Below are positions 1 through 11,784 of a DNA stretch of 61,287 nt, piece after piece. The translations under genes and the position numbers were made by a program. Under the pieces are notes generated by a model, which did no database searches, was not told the origin of the DNA, and saw only the letters and a program-made list of their open reading frames with translations. The stretch is from Anaerolineae bacterium. Its GTDB lineage: Bacteria; Chloroflexota; Anaerolineae; 4572-78; J111. How positions within the stretch are numbered: position 1 is the stretch's first letter; each line of letters begins with the position of its first letter. The DNA lies in assembly GCA_022071955.1 (NCBI GenBank), contig JAJVIM010000050.1, forward strand, positions 1-61,287. Direction: 5' to 3'.

Positions 1-44
1 CCCCCTTCGCCCTCTGGGAGAAGGGGGGTAGGGGGGATGAGGGG
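1..44. repeat. Dispersed C/G-rich hairpin repeat, copy 1
   Basis: A run of C, a short loop around CTCTGGGAG, and a run of G followed by GGGGGATGAGGGG. The same layout recurs at 4679-4728, so this is a dispersed intergenic repeat. It is cut by the window edge, lies before korC, and has no T-run that would make it a terminator. Confidence 0.6.
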
Positions 45-79
45 TGAACTCACCAGTGAATTAACGAAAGGAGCAAACT

Positions 80-625
80 ATGCAAACAGAAATTGTGATT
101 GCCGGCTTTGGCGGGCAGGGCATTTTGTTTGCCGGACAAATTCTGGCGCGGGCGGCGATGGCTCTGGGCCGCAACGTGACCTGGCTGCCCAGCTACGGGC
201 CGGAAATGCGCGGCGGCACGGCCAACGTCACCGTCATCATCAGCGATGAGGAGATTGGTTCGCCGCTAACGCCGCAGCCGCAGGCGGTGCTGGTGTTCAA
301 TTTGCCGTCGCTGCAAAAATACGAGCCGCTGGTTAAGCCGGGCGGCGTGCTGGTGGTCAACAGTTCGCTGATTGACCAGCCGGTGCAGCGAACGGACATC
401 ACCGTGGCGCCGGTGCCGGCTAACGACATCGCCTTGCAACTGGGCAGCGACAAAGCGGCCAATATGGTCATGCTCGGCGCGCTGGTGGCCGCGACCGATG
501 TTTTGCCGCTGGAAAGCGTGGCCGAGGCGCTGCGCGAATATCTGGCGGCGCACGGCCACGCCGCGCTCAGTGCGGATGAGGCGGCGCTGCGTCGCGGCGC
601 TGAACTATTGCAACGAGTGAGATGA
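80..625 (+). CDS. korC: 2-oxoacid:ferredoxin oxidoreductase, gamma subunit
   Basis: Gamma subunit of a CoA-dependent 2-oxoacid:ferredoxin oxidoreductase, which links oxidative decarboxylation of a 2-oxoacid to ferredoxin reduction in the cytoplasm. The 181-residue protein has the family's N-terminal GFGGQGI motif (about residues 9-15), then PSYGPEMRGG near 39-48 and a Rossmann-like core. The start is set by AAAGGAG six bases before the ATG. Alpha and beta subunits are not in view and are probably upstream, outside the window. The sequence does not decide the substrate (2-oxoglutarate, pyruvate or branched-chain keto acid). The leucine dehydrogenase next door would fit a branched-chain keto acid, but that is only contextual. 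Confidence 0.85.
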   Translation: MQTEIVIAGFGGQGILFAGQILARAAMALGRNVTWLPSYGPEMRGGTANVTVIISDEEIGSPLTPQPQAVLVFNLPSLQKYEPLVKPGGVLVVNSSLIDQPVQRTDITVAPVPANDIALQLGSDKAANMVMLGALVAATDVLPLESVAEALREYLAAHGHAALSADEAALRRGAELLQRVR

Positions 626-630
626 GATGA

Positions 631-711
631 GTTGAGTGGGTTGGGTGGGTTAGGTGAGTCAAAACCATCTTTTACTCACCACACTCACCCAACTCACCAC
701 GCTCACCCAAC
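631..711. repeat. Inverted array of short GAGTGGGTTGGGT-type units
   Basis: The left arm (about 631-659) is built of degenerate GGTTGGGT/GGTGAGT units. The right arm (673-711) is built of their complements (ACTCACC, ACTCACCCAACTC). Together they can form a long imperfect hairpin between korC and leucine dehydrogenase, ending seven bases before the latter's ribosome site. It is one of several spacers with this arm-and-counter-arm design. Confidence 0.7.
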
Positions 712-731
712 TAATTTGGGAGGTTGTGGCG

Positions 732-1820
732 ATGGAAATTTTTAATTACCTTGCGGAGCACAATCACGAAGAAGTCATTTTTTGGAGCGACAAAACAGCC
801 GGGCTGCGGGCGATTGTGGCCATTCACAGCACGGTGCTGGGGCCGGCGCTGGGCGGTTGCCGCATGTGGCCGTATGTCTCTGAGGAGGATGCGCTGCTGG
901 ATGTGCTGCGTCTGGCCGAAGGGATGACTTACAAGGCGTCGCTGGCCGGGCTTGATTTTGGCGGCGGCAAAGCGGTAATCATTGGCGACCCGGCCCGCGA
1001 CAAAAGCGCGGCGCTGTGGCAGGCCTTTGGCAAATTTATCAATTCGCTGCATGGCCGGTACATCACCGGCGAGGACGTGGGCACCACCGTGGTTGATATG
1101 GCGTTGGTCCACCAGTCTACGCCTTACGTGGTCGGCCTGCCCAAAACCGAACACGGCAGCGGCGACCCCTCGCCGGTAACCGCGTTTGGCGTGTACCGGG
1201 GCATCCGGGCCTGCTGCCGGGCCTGTTTCGGTTCGGATGACCTCCGGGGGCGAACGGTAGCCGTGCAGGGATTGGGCAAGGTGGGCGCTCATCTGGCCCG
1301 GCTGCTGGCTCAGGATGGCGCCCGGCTGGTGGCCAGCGAACTCAACGCCGAACGGGCGGCCAAAATCGCGCTGGAGTTGGGCATCAAACTGGTACCGCCG
1401 GACGATATTTACGAAGTGAAGTGCGACGTGTTTGCCCCGTGCGCGCTGGGGGCGGTGATCAACGATACCACCATCGGCCGGCTGCGCTGCCGGATTGTGG
1501 CCGGGGCGGCCAACAACCAACTGGCCGATGACCAGTTGGGCTTTGAGCTGGCCGAGCGCAATATTCTGTTTGCGCCGGATTACGTGATCAACGCCGGCGG
1601 AATTATCAGCATCGGCTCCGAGGTAGGCGCGTTTGATGCCCAAACAGCCTGGCACAAAACCTCCGCCATTTACGACTCGCTGCTGCGGATTGTGGCCCTG
1701 TCCCGAGAGGAAGGGGTGCCGACGCATCTGGCGGCGCACCGGCTGGCCCAGGCCCGCATCGAGCTGGTGAAGCAGGAGCACGCTTTTTTCGCCGGGCGGC
1801 CGGCTATAAACCCAAAATAA
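732..1820 (+). CDS. leuDH: Leucine (branched-chain amino acid) dehydrogenase
   Basis: NAD-dependent oxidative deamination of leucine, valine or isoleucine to the 2-oxoacid. The 362-residue protein follows the Bacillus leucine dehydrogenase pattern: LGPALGGCRMW near residue 35, the catalytic-lysine block GMTYKASLAG near 65, GGGKAVIIGDP near 77, GRYITGEDVGTT near 108, and a C-terminal Rossmann domain with GLGKVG near 180. GGGAGG at 718-723 selects the ATG at 732; a longer in-frame start at 654 would only add translated repeat. The product could feed the neighbouring 2-oxoacid oxidoreductase. The 3' end overlaps the convergent mgtE by 17 bp. Confidence 0.9.
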   Translation: MEIFNYLAEHNHEEVIFWSDKTAGLRAIVAIHSTVLGPALGGCRMWPYVSEEDALLDVLRLAEGMTYKASLAGLDFGGGKAVIIGDPARDKSAALWQAFGKFINSLHGRYITGEDVGTTVVDMALVHQSTPYVVGLPKTEHGSGDPSPVTAFGVYRGIRACCRACFGSDDLRGRTVAVQGLGKVGAHLARLLAQDGARLVASELNAERAAKIALELGIKLVPPDDIYEVKCDVFAPCALGAVINDTTIGRLRCRIVAGAANNQLADDQLGFELAERNILFAPDYVINAGGIISIGSEVGAFDAQTAWHKTSAIYDSLLRIVALSREEGVPTHLAAHRLAQARIELVKQEHAFFAGRPAINPK

Positions 1821-3153
1821 GGCGGGCCATTGTAAAATAGATGAACAGGCCGGTGGCGTCGACCAGCGTGCTCATTACCGGGCCGGAAACCACGGTTGGG
1901 TCGATGCGCAACCGGGCGGCCAAAATGGGTAGCAGCGCCCCGAGCGCGTTAGCCCAAATAACAATAGTAAAAATGGCGATGGCTACCGTCAGCGCCAGCC
2001 GGTCATCGGTGCCCCAGGTGAGGGCGCGGACAAAGGCAAACAGCGACATCCCCAACCCCAGCAGCAATCCCACACGCAGTTCGTGCCATAGCGCCAGCAG
2101 GCCATCGCGCATCGAAATATCACCCACGGCCAGCGCCCGGATAATGGTGCTGGTGGTCTGCGAACCGGCATTGCCGCCGGTGCCAATGAGCAGCGGCACA
2201 AAAAAGGCCAGCGCCACCGCCGCCTGTAACTCATTTTCAAAGTGACGCAGCACCGTGCCGGTGAGGCTTTCGGTAACAAAGAGCAGCATCAACCACCCCA
2301 CCCGTTTGCGGGCAATGGTCAGCACGCCGGTAGACAGGTACGGCTGCTCCAGCGGTTCCGCCCCGCCCAACCGCTGGAAGTCTTCGGTGGCCTCCTGCTC
2401 CAGCACGTCAACTACGTCATCAATGGTGATGACGCCCAGCAGCACGTTGTTGTGGTCAACCACCGGCAGCGCCAGCAAGTCGTAGCGCGACATCAGCCGG
2501 GCGCACTCTTCCTGATCGGTGCCCACCGGCACGGCGATCATATCGGGGTCCAGCAGCTCCAGCAACGGCGTGGCGGGGTCGGCCACCAGCAACTGGCGCA
2601 GACTCACCTGCCCGCACAGGTGGCGCTCGGCGTCAACCACAAACAGGTCGTGGACCGGTTCGTCCTCTTCTTTCCATTGACGGATGGCCCTGAGTGCATC
2701 CCCGGCGGTCATGCGCCGGCGCAGGGCCAGAAATTCGGAACTCATCAGACCGCCGGCGCTGTCGTCGGGGTGGAGTAGTAGCGGATGAATTTCTTCCGGG
2801 TCTTCCAGCCGGGCCAGAATGGCCCGGGCCTGTTCCGGCTCAATCTCACTCAGCAGATCGGCGGCTTCGTCGGCGGCCATTTCATCGACAATCCGGCTGG
2901 CGGTTTCGGTGGGCAGCGCCAGCACCAGTTCGGCGGCATCTTCGTCTTCCAGCTCTTCCAGAATGTCGGCGGATGTGGCCGGGCTTAATTGGGCCAGCAG
3001 GGCGATTTGCTCATCTTCGTCCAGCTCGGCAAACAGGTCGGCCTGGTCTGGCGAACGCAAAATTTCCAGCGTCTGAATGGCGGCATCCAGATTGTCCTGT
3101 TCCAGAGCGGTGCGCAGTTGCACCATAATATCGTTGAGATCAAAGGCTTTCAT
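1804..3153 (-). CDS. mgtE: MgtE-family magnesium transporter
   Basis: Mg2+-gated Mg2+ channel of the inner membrane. The 449 residues show the full MgtE layout: an acidic helical N domain (about 1-130, with repeated LxELEDEDAAELVLAL-like segments), a CBS pair (about 135-260, with VVDHNNVLLGVITIDDVVDVL), and a C-terminal pore of about five helices (280-449) with the TGGNAGSQ pore signature near residue 325. A strong GGAGGTG lies six bases before the ATG. It is convergent with leucine dehydrogenase and overlaps its last 17 bp. The long GC-rich 5' region could regulate it, but no known Mg2+ riboswitch consensus was recognised. Confidence 0.93.
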   Translation of the reverse strand: MKAFDLNDIMVQLRTALEQDNLDAAIQTLEILRSPDQADLFAELDEDEQIALLAQLSPATSADILEELEDEDAAELVLALPTETASRIVDEMAADEAADLLSEIEPEQARAILARLEDPEEIHPLLLHPDDSAGGLMSSEFLALRRRMTAGDALRAIRQWKEEDEPVHDLFVVDAERHLCGQVSLRQLLVADPATPLLELLDPDMIAVPVGTDQEECARLMSRYDLLALPVVDHNNVLLGVITIDDVVDVLEQEATEDFQRLGGAEPLEQPYLSTGVLTIARKRVGWLMLLFVTESLTGTVLRHFENELQAAVALAFFVPLLIGTGGNAGSQTTSTIIRALAVGDISMRDGLLALWHELRVGLLLGLGMSLFAFVRALTWGTDDRLALTVAIAIFTIVIWANALGALLPILAARLRIDPTVVSGPVMSTLVDATGLFIYFTMARLILGL

Positions 3154-3470
3154 GACTCACCTCCGGAGATAAATTACTCCCCCGGAGGCGGCGGGGGTGG
3201 GCCGTCTGCCTGGCGGGGGGCGCTATTGAATTGGCAGACGAGGGGGCAGCGTGGTCTGCTGACTTCCAGGACCAGGGTCACCCTTCATAATTAGTACACT
3301 CACTCACTTTTTTGATTTGGCCGCGCCAAAGCGCGAAGCCATTGATTTTTAGCTGAGCGTGATTATAGGCTTGGGGTGAGTTGGCGTCAAAGCGTCGAGC
3401 CAGATTTTAACCGGCGCAGGTTCCCGGCAACTTTGACGAAACGCCAGTTTTGGCTATGATGAAGCGGCAG
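3154..3470 (-). promoter_or_regulatory. mgtE 5' region with possible leader structure
   Basis: No gene seen. On the mgtE strand the region holds an inverted pair CGTCTGCC/GGCAGACG (3203-3210 with 3233-3240, 22-base loop) and a second short hairpin around 3276-3287 (AGGGT/ACCCT). A G-rich stretch precedes the ribosome site. This is compatible with a structured leader but matches no riboswitch class I recognise. Confidence 0.3.
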
Positions 3471-3514
3471 GCCGAACGGGGTTGGCGCGATTAATCGCGC
3501 CAACCCCGTTCGGC
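3471..3514. repeat. Perfect 44-bp palindrome before the dipeptidase gene
   Basis: The arms are GCCGAACGGGGTTGGCGCGATT and its exact reverse complement, with no spacer, so the axis lies between 3492 and 3493. It ends 23 bases before the ATG at 3538 and just before that gene's ribosome site. In DNA it could extrude as a cruciform or be an operator; in RNA it would be a very stable stem. There is no T-run after it. Confidence 0.9.
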
Positions 3515-3537
3515 TTAAATCACACCTGGGAGCAGCT

Positions 3538-4629
3538 TTGATGATTGTTGTTGACGCGCACGAAGACATTGCGATGAATATTCTCCTTTACGGGCGGGAT
3601 TACAGCCGTTCCGTGGCCGACACCCGCCGGCGCGAAGCCGGCACCGCTATTCCGCAGCGCGGCGGAGTGGCCATGCTCGGCTGGCCGGAGTGGCTGGCCG
3701 GCCGGGTGGCGGTGGTTTTTGCCACGCTGTATGTTTCACCGGCCCGCTACCGCGAAGGGCCGTGGGACACCCAGTGTTACGCCAACAAGGCCCAGGCCCA
3801 CCGGTTGTACTGGCAGCAGGTTCACACTTACCAGCAGTTGGCAGCGGCGCACCCCGATAAATTTTATCTTATTCGCAGCCGGGCCGATCTGGAACAGGGG
3901 TTGGCCCCGTGGCAAAACGGCAACTCGGCGGGACGGCGGGTGGGGCTGGTGCTGCTGATGGAAGGAGCAGACGGCATTTTGCAGCCGTCCGAACTGCCGG
4001 ACTGGCACGCCGCCGGGCTGCGCATCATCGGCCCGGCCTGGGATGCCACGCGTTACGCCGGCGGCACGCAACACCCCGGCCCGCTGACCAACGCCGGCCG
4101 CGAGCTACTGCGGCGTATGGCCGGGTTGAACATGATTTTGGATTTGAGCCACATGACCGACGCCGGTGTGGATGAGGCGCTCGCTACCTACCCCGGCCCG
4201 ATTATCGCCTCGCACAGCAACGCCCGAGCCCTGCTGCCCAACGCGCCGCAGCCGCAGCGCCACCTGCGCGCTGAAACGATTCGGCGAATTGCCGGGCGCG
4301 GCGGGGTGATTGGGGTGGTGCTGCTGCAAAGCTTTTTGGGCGATGGCGGCATTCCGTTTAAAGACCTGCGGCGCCAGTTGCCGCTGGAAACGGTGATCGC
4401 CCAAATTGATTACAGTTGCCAGTTGGTGGGCCACACCCGCCACATTGGGCTGGGCAGCGACATGGACGGCAGTTTTGGTCAGGAGCGGACTCCCTTTGGG
4501 CTGGACAGCGTGGCCGACCTGACTGTTATTGGCGAGGAATTGAGCAAGCGCGGTTACAGCGCCGCCGACATCGAGGGGATAATGGGCGGCAACTGGTTGA
4601 ATTTGTTGCGGCGGACGTTACCGGACTAA
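3538..4629 (+). CDS. Membrane dipeptidase (peptidase family M19)
   Basis: Zinc-dependent dipeptidase related to renal dipeptidase. The 363-residue protein carries the M19 metal ligands in order: an HxD motif in VDAHEDIA (residues 4-11), a glutamate in LMEGADG near 141, and histidines in DLSHMTDAG near 203 and IIASHSNAR near 225. The terminal LGSDMDGSFG block near 305 is also typical. There is no signal peptide, so it is probably cytoplasmic. The start follows GGGAG about eight bases upstream. The gene stands alone, preceded by a 44-bp palindrome and followed by a strong hairpin. Some family members cleave D-amino-acid or beta-lactam substrates; the substrate here is unknown. Confidence 0.9.
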   Translation: MMIVVDAHEDIAMNILLYGRDYSRSVADTRRREAGTAIPQRGGVAMLGWPEWLAGRVAVVFATLYVSPARYREGPWDTQCYANKAQAHRLYWQQVHTYQQLAAAHPDKFYLIRSRADLEQGLAPWQNGNSAGRRVGLVLLMEGADGILQPSELPDWHAAGLRIIGPAWDATRYAGGTQHPGPLTNAGRELLRRMAGLNMILDLSHMTDAGVDEALATYPGPIIASHSNARALLPNAPQPQRHLRAETIRRIAGRGGVIGVVLLQSFLGDGGIPFKDLRRQLPLETVIAQIDYSCQLVGHTRHIGLGSDMDGSFGQERTPFGLDSVADLTVIGEELSKRGYSAADIEGIMGGNWLNLLRRTLPD

Positions 4630-4668
4630 TGTGTTGTCACGGCCAGCTTCGCTGGCCGTGACAACACA
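4630..4668. terminator. Perfect 18-bp stem-loop after the dipeptidase
   Basis: TGTGTTGTCACGGCCAGC pairs with its exact complement across a TTC loop, one base after the dipeptidase stop codon. It lies between convergent genes, so it may block transcription in both directions. No T-run follows it on the plus strand, so it is not a classical rho-independent terminator. Confidence 0.6.
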
Positions 4669-4678
4669 CAAAAAATTC

Positions 4679-4723
4679 TCCCCCTTCTCCCACTGGGAGA
4701 AGGGGGTTGGGGGATGAGGGGGA

Positions 4724-4728
<5 letters not shown>
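4679..4728. repeat. Dispersed C/G-rich hairpin repeat, copy 2
   Basis: CCCCCTTCTCCC (4680-4691) pairs with GGGAGAAGGGGG (4695-4706) across an ACT loop, followed by TTGGGGGATGAGGGGG. It is the same element as at 1-44. It overlaps the last codons of the minus-strand kinase fusion. Confidence 0.75.
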
Positions 4729-8047
<3,319 letters not shown>

Positions 8048-8050
8048 GCG

Positions 8051-8911
8051 TTACCTCCCGCCCGCGCCCAGTTCGCGCACGGCCAGCAGTTCCAGCAGCC
8101 GCGACAGCACTTCGTCGCGGTCCTGGCCGTTGAGCGCCAGCGCCAGTTGCGCGGTGAGCAGGCCATATTTTACCCCGACATCGTAGCGCCAGTCCTGTTT
8201 TTCCAAAGCCAGCACCTGCTCGCGCTGGGCCAGTTCTGCCAGCGCGCTCGATAGCGTGACGCCGCCCGCCGCGCCGGCGGCCTCAATTTGCCGGCCCAAA
8301 ATATCGAGCACGGTGGGGGTGAGCACGTGCATCCCAAAAAAGCAGAGGTAGTGGCCGGCCCGCAGCCCGGACACAATGAGGCGCTGCTCGGCGGTGGTGG
8401 GGGTGGGTTTTTCGATGACGGTTTCAACCCGATACAGGTCGGCCCGGCCCGGCACACGGCTGCCGCCAACCGCGCCGTAGTAGGGCAGCATGCTTTCGCG
8501 GGTGGCCTGCACCGCCGACACGGCGCAATTTTCGGCCTGGGCCACGTCAACAAGCTGCTGGGCGCAGCCCTTTTCGGTGCGGCTCACGTAGAGGTGATCG
8601 CCCACCAAATGCAAAAATGGGTCACCGCCAACAAACTCTTTGGCGCAGTAAATGGCGTGGCCGTAGCCCAGCGAGTCCTGCTGCTGCACAAAGTGCAGGC
8701 GGCCGGCATGGTCGCCGGCCACGGCGGCATAGGCCGCCTCATCGCCGGGGCGAACGACCACGCAAATTTCTTCGACGCCGGCGCGGAGTGTTTCCTCAAC
8801 AATAATACCCAGCACCGATTTTTCGGCGCTGTCCCGGTCGATGAGGGTTTGCAGCGGCAGGGTGCGCTGCTTGCGGCCGGCCGCGGTGATAACGGCTTTG
8901 GTAATCTTCAT
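8051..8911 (-). CDS. GalU-like sugar-1-phosphate nucleotidyltransferase
   Basis: Makes an NDP-sugar from a sugar-1-phosphate and an NTP. The 286-residue protein has the GalU/RmlA fold pattern: an N-terminal AAGRKQR (residues 11-17) where GalU has AAGLGTR, QQQDSLGYGHAIYCAKE near 97, LVGDHLY near 120, and a VIEKPTP block near 179. The altered nucleotide loop (no GxGT, no following KEM motif) may mean changed activity or nucleotide choice. It is the first gene of a two-gene operon with the kinase/pyrophosphorylase fusion, so both probably act on the same sugar. GGGAGG lies seven bases before the ATG. Confidence 0.75.
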   Translation of the reverse strand: MKITKAVITAAGRKQRTLPLQTLIDRDSAEKSVLGIIVEETLRAGVEEICVVVRPGDEAAYAAVAGDHAGRLHFVQQQDSLGYGHAIYCAKEFVGGDPFLHLVGDHLYVSRTEKGCAQQLVDVAQAENCAVSAVQATRESMLPYYGAVGGSRVPGRADLYRVETVIEKPTPTTAEQRLIVSGLRAGHYLCFFGMHVLTPTVLDILGRQIEAAGAAGGVTLSSALAELAQREQVLALEKQDWRYDVGVKYGLLTAQLALALNGQDRDEVLSRLLELLAVRELGAGGR

Positions 8912-9220
8912 AATTAACCTCCCGGTGTGGATTTATGAAGTGATTTGGGTGGAGATAAAATTTGGGTGGAGATAAAATCTCGCCAATTCAAATGCTTTGA
9001 ACCTAATAATAAATGCAGTCGGGTTGCCCGGCAAACAACTCTGATGGCAATTTAAGTTGCAATTTGCGCTCGATAGGAGTAAAACTCGATTGTTACCGCC
9101 ACAGTGGTGTGATGCGAGTTCTATCGAAATGAGGGGGAGCACGCACGTGCCGTAAATAACCTGATAGCGCCCATTATCAAACTTTAACCCAGCAATATTT
9201 AAAATGAGGATGATAGAGAA
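8912..9220 (+). ncRNA. Candidate structured leader of the potassium transporter gene
   Basis: No gene seen in this 309-bp divergent spacer. On the plus strand one continuous 3' arm, CGAGTTCTATCG (9115-9126), pairs with CGATAG (9071-9076) and AACTCG (9083-9088). This leaves a six-base bulge (GAGTAA) and an apical hairpin around CGCCA-CAG-TGGTG (9097-9109). A short CGGG/CCCG hairpin lies at about 9020-9030. Near 8945-8978 TTTGGGTGGAGATAAAA is repeated twice. KimA in Bacillus subtilis is controlled by a c-di-AMP riboswitch, but the known ydaO consensus is not evident here. Confidence 0.4.
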
Positions 9221-11062
9221 ATGGTCGGGAGTTTAAGGCGAATGCTCATTGGCCAGGCGCTGCCAAGCGCCAGAATGACCCATGAACGGTTGGGCAAAAT
9301 ACAGGCGCTGGCGGTGTTGTCGTCCGATGCGCTGTCGTCGGTGGCTTACGCTACCGAGGAAATCTTGTTGGTGCTGGTGCTGGCCGCCGGCGGCGGAGCA
9401 CTGGGGCTGTCGTGGCCCATTGCCATTGCCATTGGCGTGCTGCTGCTGGTTGTGGCTATTTCATATTACCAAACGGTGCATGCGTACCCCACCGGCGGGG
9501 GCGCGTACACCGTTTCCAAAGAAAATCTGGGCACGCTGCCCAGCCTGGTAGCCGGCGCGGCCCTGCTCACGGATTATATTTTGACGGTGGCGGTCAGTAT
9601 CTCGGCGGGGGTGGCGGCCATCACTTCCGCGTTTCCGGCGCTGGAGCCGGTGCGAGTGGAGATCGCGCTGGCGGCCATCGCCATTATCACGCTGGTTAAT
9701 CTGCGCGGCCTGCGCGAATCCGGGCGGGTGTTTGCCATGCCCACTTATTTTTTTGTGGGGACAATGTACCTGCTCATCGGCTTGGGGCTGGCGCGCTGGC
9801 TGGCGGGCGGGTTGATCAGCGTACCGCCGCCCACGCCGGTTGAGGGGGCGGTGGTACACAACCTGACTCTGTTTTTGATTTTGCGCGCCTTTGCCTCCGG
9901 CTGCACGGCTATGACCGGCGTCGAGGCCATCAGCAACGGCGTCACCGTTTTTAAACACCCGGAGGCCGACAACGCCGGCAAAACCCTGCTGTGGATGGCC
10001 GGCATTTTGATCAGCATGTTTTTGGGCATTACTTTTTTGGTGCACCAGGTGGGCATTACCCCCAGCGAGACAGAAACGGTAGTGTCGCAACTGGGCCGGC
10101 ACGTGTTTGGGGTGGGGCCGCTCTATTACGCGCTGCAAGTGGCCACCGCGCTGATATTGCTGCTGGCGGCCAACACCAGCTACTCCGATTTTCCACGGCT
10201 GGCCATGTGGATGGCGCGCGACCGCTTTTTGCCCCGCCAATTGGCCAACCTGGGCGACCGGCTGGTGTACGGCAATGGTATTGTGGTGCTGGGCGTGATC
10301 GCCGGGCTGCTGGTGATTGTGTTCGGCGCGCAAACGCACGCGCTGATCCCGTTGTACGCCGTGGGGGTGTTTATTTCGTTCACGCTCAATCAGGCCGGCA
10401 TGGTCCGCCACTGGCTCAAACTGCGCACGCCCGGCTGGCGGCATTCCGCGGTGATCAACGGGGCCGGCGCGGTCGCTACCGCGATAGTGTTGGTGGTGGT
10501 GGCCGCCACCAAGTTTACCCACGGCGCCTGGTTTATTTTGCTGCTCATCCCCACGCTGGTGGTAATTTTTAAAGCGATTCATCATCACTACCAGCAGGTA
10601 GCGGACCAGTTGGCCCTGACCGGGCGCTGGCCGGTGATGATGCATCACCACACCACCATTGTGCCCATCGCCGACCTGCACCGCGGGGTCATCAAAGCGG
10701 TGGATTACGGCCAGGCGCTGGGCGGGCAACTGCACGTGGTCACGGTTGAAATTGACCCCGAAGCGACGGCCCATCTGCTGGCCCGCTGGGCCGAGGTCTT
10801 TCCCAATTTGCCGCTGGAGGTGCTCCCCTCGCCCTATCGCTCCGTTACCGAGCCGCTGCTGGAGTACATTGACCAGTTTGTGCAGCAGGAGGGCGATTAT
10901 GTGACAGTACTGGTGCCCGAGTTTGTGCCGGCCAAGTGGTGGCATCACCTGCTGCACAACGAATCGGCCTGGGCGCTCAAGCTGGCGTTGCTGTACAACC
11001 GGCGCGACTGGCGCGGGCGTTTTCGGATTATTACCAACGTACCGTTCTATTTAAGCCGATAG
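9221..11062 (+). CDS. kimA: KimA-like high-affinity K+ importer (APC superfamily)
   Basis: Inner-membrane potassium uptake protein. The 613 residues align by eye along their length with Bacillus KimA (YdaO, about 607 residues). Shared blocks include LSSDALSSVAY (residues 32-42), YPTGGGAYTVSKENLG (about 88-103), DYILTVAVSISAG (about 118-130), ASGCTAMTGVEAISNG (about 226-241) and LIPLYAVGVFISFTLNQ (about 371-387). About twelve membrane segments are followed by a cytosolic tail (about 490-613) rich in histidines near residue 474-479 (MMHHHTT). GAGGA precedes the ATG. It stands alone behind a long leader that could sense a ligand. Confidence 0.88.
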   Translation: MVGSLRRMLIGQALPSARMTHERLGKIQALAVLSSDALSSVAYATEEILLVLVLAAGGGALGLSWPIAIAIGVLLLVVAISYYQTVHAYPTGGGAYTVSKENLGTLPSLVAGAALLTDYILTVAVSISAGVAAITSAFPALEPVRVEIALAAIAIITLVNLRGLRESGRVFAMPTYFFVGTMYLLIGLGLARWLAGGLISVPPPTPVEGAVVHNLTLFLILRAFASGCTAMTGVEAISNGVTVFKHPEADNAGKTLLWMAGILISMFLGITFLVHQVGITPSETETVVSQLGRHVFGVGPLYYALQVATALILLLAANTSYSDFPRLAMWMARDRFLPRQLANLGDRLVYGNGIVVLGVIAGLLVIVFGAQTHALIPLYAVGVFISFTLNQAGMVRHWLKLRTPGWRHSAVINGAGAVATAIVLVVVAATKFTHGAWFILLLIPTLVVIFKAIHHHYQQVADQLALTGRWPVMMHHHTTIVPIADLHRGVIKAVDYGQALGGQLHVVTVEIDPEATAHLLARWAEVFPNLPLEVLPSPYRSVTEPLLEYIDQFVQQEGDYVTVLVPEFVPAKWWHHLLHNESAWALKLALLYNRRDWRGRFRIITNVPFYLSR

Positions 11063-11067
11063 CCGGT

Positions 11068-11673
11068 TCACGAGCCGTCGCGCAGTTCGGCCAGCCGCCG
11101 GGCGGCAAAATCGATGGCCGAAAAACGGGCGGTGCAGCTTTGGCCGGTGGGCGACTGCGCCGAAAATCCGGCCCGCAGCGAATCGGGCTGGCCCAGGCTA
11201 AAGTAACGCACCATGTGCCAGGTTTGGCCATCGGTGGAGTAGTGAAAGGCAAAAGCCTGGCCCAGCCCGGCAATCCGCAAATAAACCGAGTTGCCGTTGA
11301 TGACCACGCTGTTGCAGTCGTCGGACAGGTGGCGGTTAACCACAGAAACGACCATCGGCTGGCCCTGCGGCGAAAACTCAAAGCAGAGTTTGGCCCAAAA
11401 ATCCGGCCCGGCGTACAGTACCAGCACGCCAGCATCGAACGTGGAAGCAAAGTCTACCGTTACGCGGGCGCTGAGCACAAACTCGGCGGGCGGGGCAAAC
11501 AGCAACCGGGACGAGTCGTTTTTAACCACCGTCCCGCCCGGGTCGGTAAACAGGTCGGTGATGGGGCCGGCGGTGATGGCCAGCGTTTCGTCTGGTTCAA
11601 GCTGCCACTGCTGCGGCGGAATATCCCAGCTCAGAGCAAAAGGAATGGCAGTCAGGCTGATGAGTTTGTCCAT
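11068..11673 (-). CDS. DUF1349 (concanavalin-A-like) protein
   Basis: A 201-residue cytoplasmic protein with the beta-rich DUF1349 pattern. Examples are DAGVLVLYAGPDFWAKLCFE near residue 80-99, SVVNRHLSDDCNS near 109-121 and a YSTDGQTWHMVRYF block near 145-158. The fold is concanavalin-A-like, and the function of these proteins is unknown; carbohydrate binding is a guess. It is convergent with kimA (5-bp gap) and divergent from cardiolipin synthase. There is no signal peptide. Confidence 0.75.
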   Translation of the reverse strand: MDKLISLTAIPFALSWDIPPQQWQLEPDETLAITAGPITDLFTDPGGTVVKNDSSRLLFAPPAEFVLSARVTVDFASTFDAGVLVLYAGPDFWAKLCFEFSPQGQPMVVSVVNRHLSDDCNSVVINGNSVYLRIAGLGQAFAFHYSTDGQTWHMVRYFSLGQPDSLRAGFSAQSPTGQSCTARFSAIDFAARRLAELRDGS

Positions 11674-11784
11674 TTTTGATTCTCCGGGGGTGATAATTGG
11701 CAGCCCTCAGTGGGACTGTGCTGGCGATATCATAGGCCAAAGTTGGCGGGTAGCAAATGCCGCGCCATATTGGGAGAAAGTGAG

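Noticed and set aside
654..731. N-terminal extension of leucine dehydrogenase
   Set aside because: The extra residues are translated repeat (LTTLTQLTTLTQL), and a good ribosome site precedes the ATG at 732.
4630..4668. Classical rho-independent terminator
   Set aside because: The stem is excellent but no T-run follows on the plus strand, so it is listed as a stem-loop with a probable, not proven, terminator role.
8912..9220. ydaO-type c-di-AMP riboswitch before kimA
   Set aside because: The characteristic conserved segments of that class were not found; only an unassigned stem is supported.
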